Source: Smittium culicis | Taxonomy: Eukaryota; Kickxellomycota; Harpellomycetes; Harpellales; Legeriomycetaceae | DNA length: 17,514 nucleotides | Direction of reading: 5' to 3' | Assembly (NCBI GenBank): GCA_001970855.1 | Contig: LSSN01005340.1 | Span: forward strand, 1 to 17,514 | Shown here: positions 17,488 through 17,514 of the stretch, piece by piece | How positions within the stretch are numbered: position 1 is the first letter of the stretch | Layout of the letters: each line of letters starts with the position of its first letter | Made by a program: the position numbers and the translations under genes | The notes under the pieces: model-generated | The model's input: the letters and a program-made list of their open reading frames with translations, nothing else | Databases searched by the model: none | Told to the model about the DNA's origin: nothing

Positions 17488-17514
17488 CCCCCCCCCCCCC
17501 CCCCCCCCCCCCCC
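17488..17514 (+). repeat. Poly-C tract of at least 27 bases at the window end
   Basis: The C run begins where copy 1 has only AGCCCCC (near 1675), so it is an expansion of, or an assembly artefact at, a short natural C run in the LINE 3' end. It continues to the last base, so its full length is unknown. Confidence 0.9.

Overview
The window looks like nuclear DNA of an AT-rich, intron-containing eukaryote, most probably a fungus. The evidence is a Mediator subunit 21, a Bmt5-type rRNA methyltransferase, a fungal-style long PPR protein, a GAF-type methionine sulfoxide reductase and a Rad60/Esc2/NIP45-type SUMO-like protein, all (except the PPR gene) split by short GT-AG introns of 68-145 bases. 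An early-diverging gut fungus such as Harpellales is my best guess from the style of genes and retrotransposon, but the sequence alone does not prove it. There is no bacterial operon structure and no CRISPR array, and I recognised no rRNA or tRNA.

Layout: 1-2140 is LINE-type retrotransposon debris, namely a copy with a complete reverse transcriptase palm but a scrambled C-terminus, followed head-to-tail by an older relic of the same 3' end. 2971-5784 (+) is a 937-aa PPR protein. 6264-7497 (-) is BMT5 in three exons, convergent with the PPR gene. 8462-9157 (+) is free methionine-R-sulfoxide reductase in two exons, divergent from BMT5. 9384-9805 (+) is a small RRM-like protein in two exons. 9853-10634 (-) is MED21 in five exons including a 21-nt one, with its stop codon only 47 bases from that of its convergent neighbour. 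12055-14215 (+) is the Rad60-like gene in five exons, divergent from MED21. 14216-16690 is a very AT-rich stretch with foldback structures and at most one weak small gene. 16690-17487 is a second, decayed LINE 3' end in the same orientation as the first, running into a poly-C tract at the window edge.

The genes are ordinary housekeeping genes and do not form a pathway. The most interesting thing is a family of short repeats of about 185-197 bp with TTAA at or near their ends and CCCTTT-like terminal inverted repeats, which looks like a piggyBac-type non-autonomous element (MITE). Three convincing full-length copies and one slightly shorter one lie at 2404, 7953, 11055 and 11481, with a doubtful fragment near 10800. 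Every copy is in a gap 5' of a gene, including both divergent promoter regions. I found no clear novel multi-gene system.
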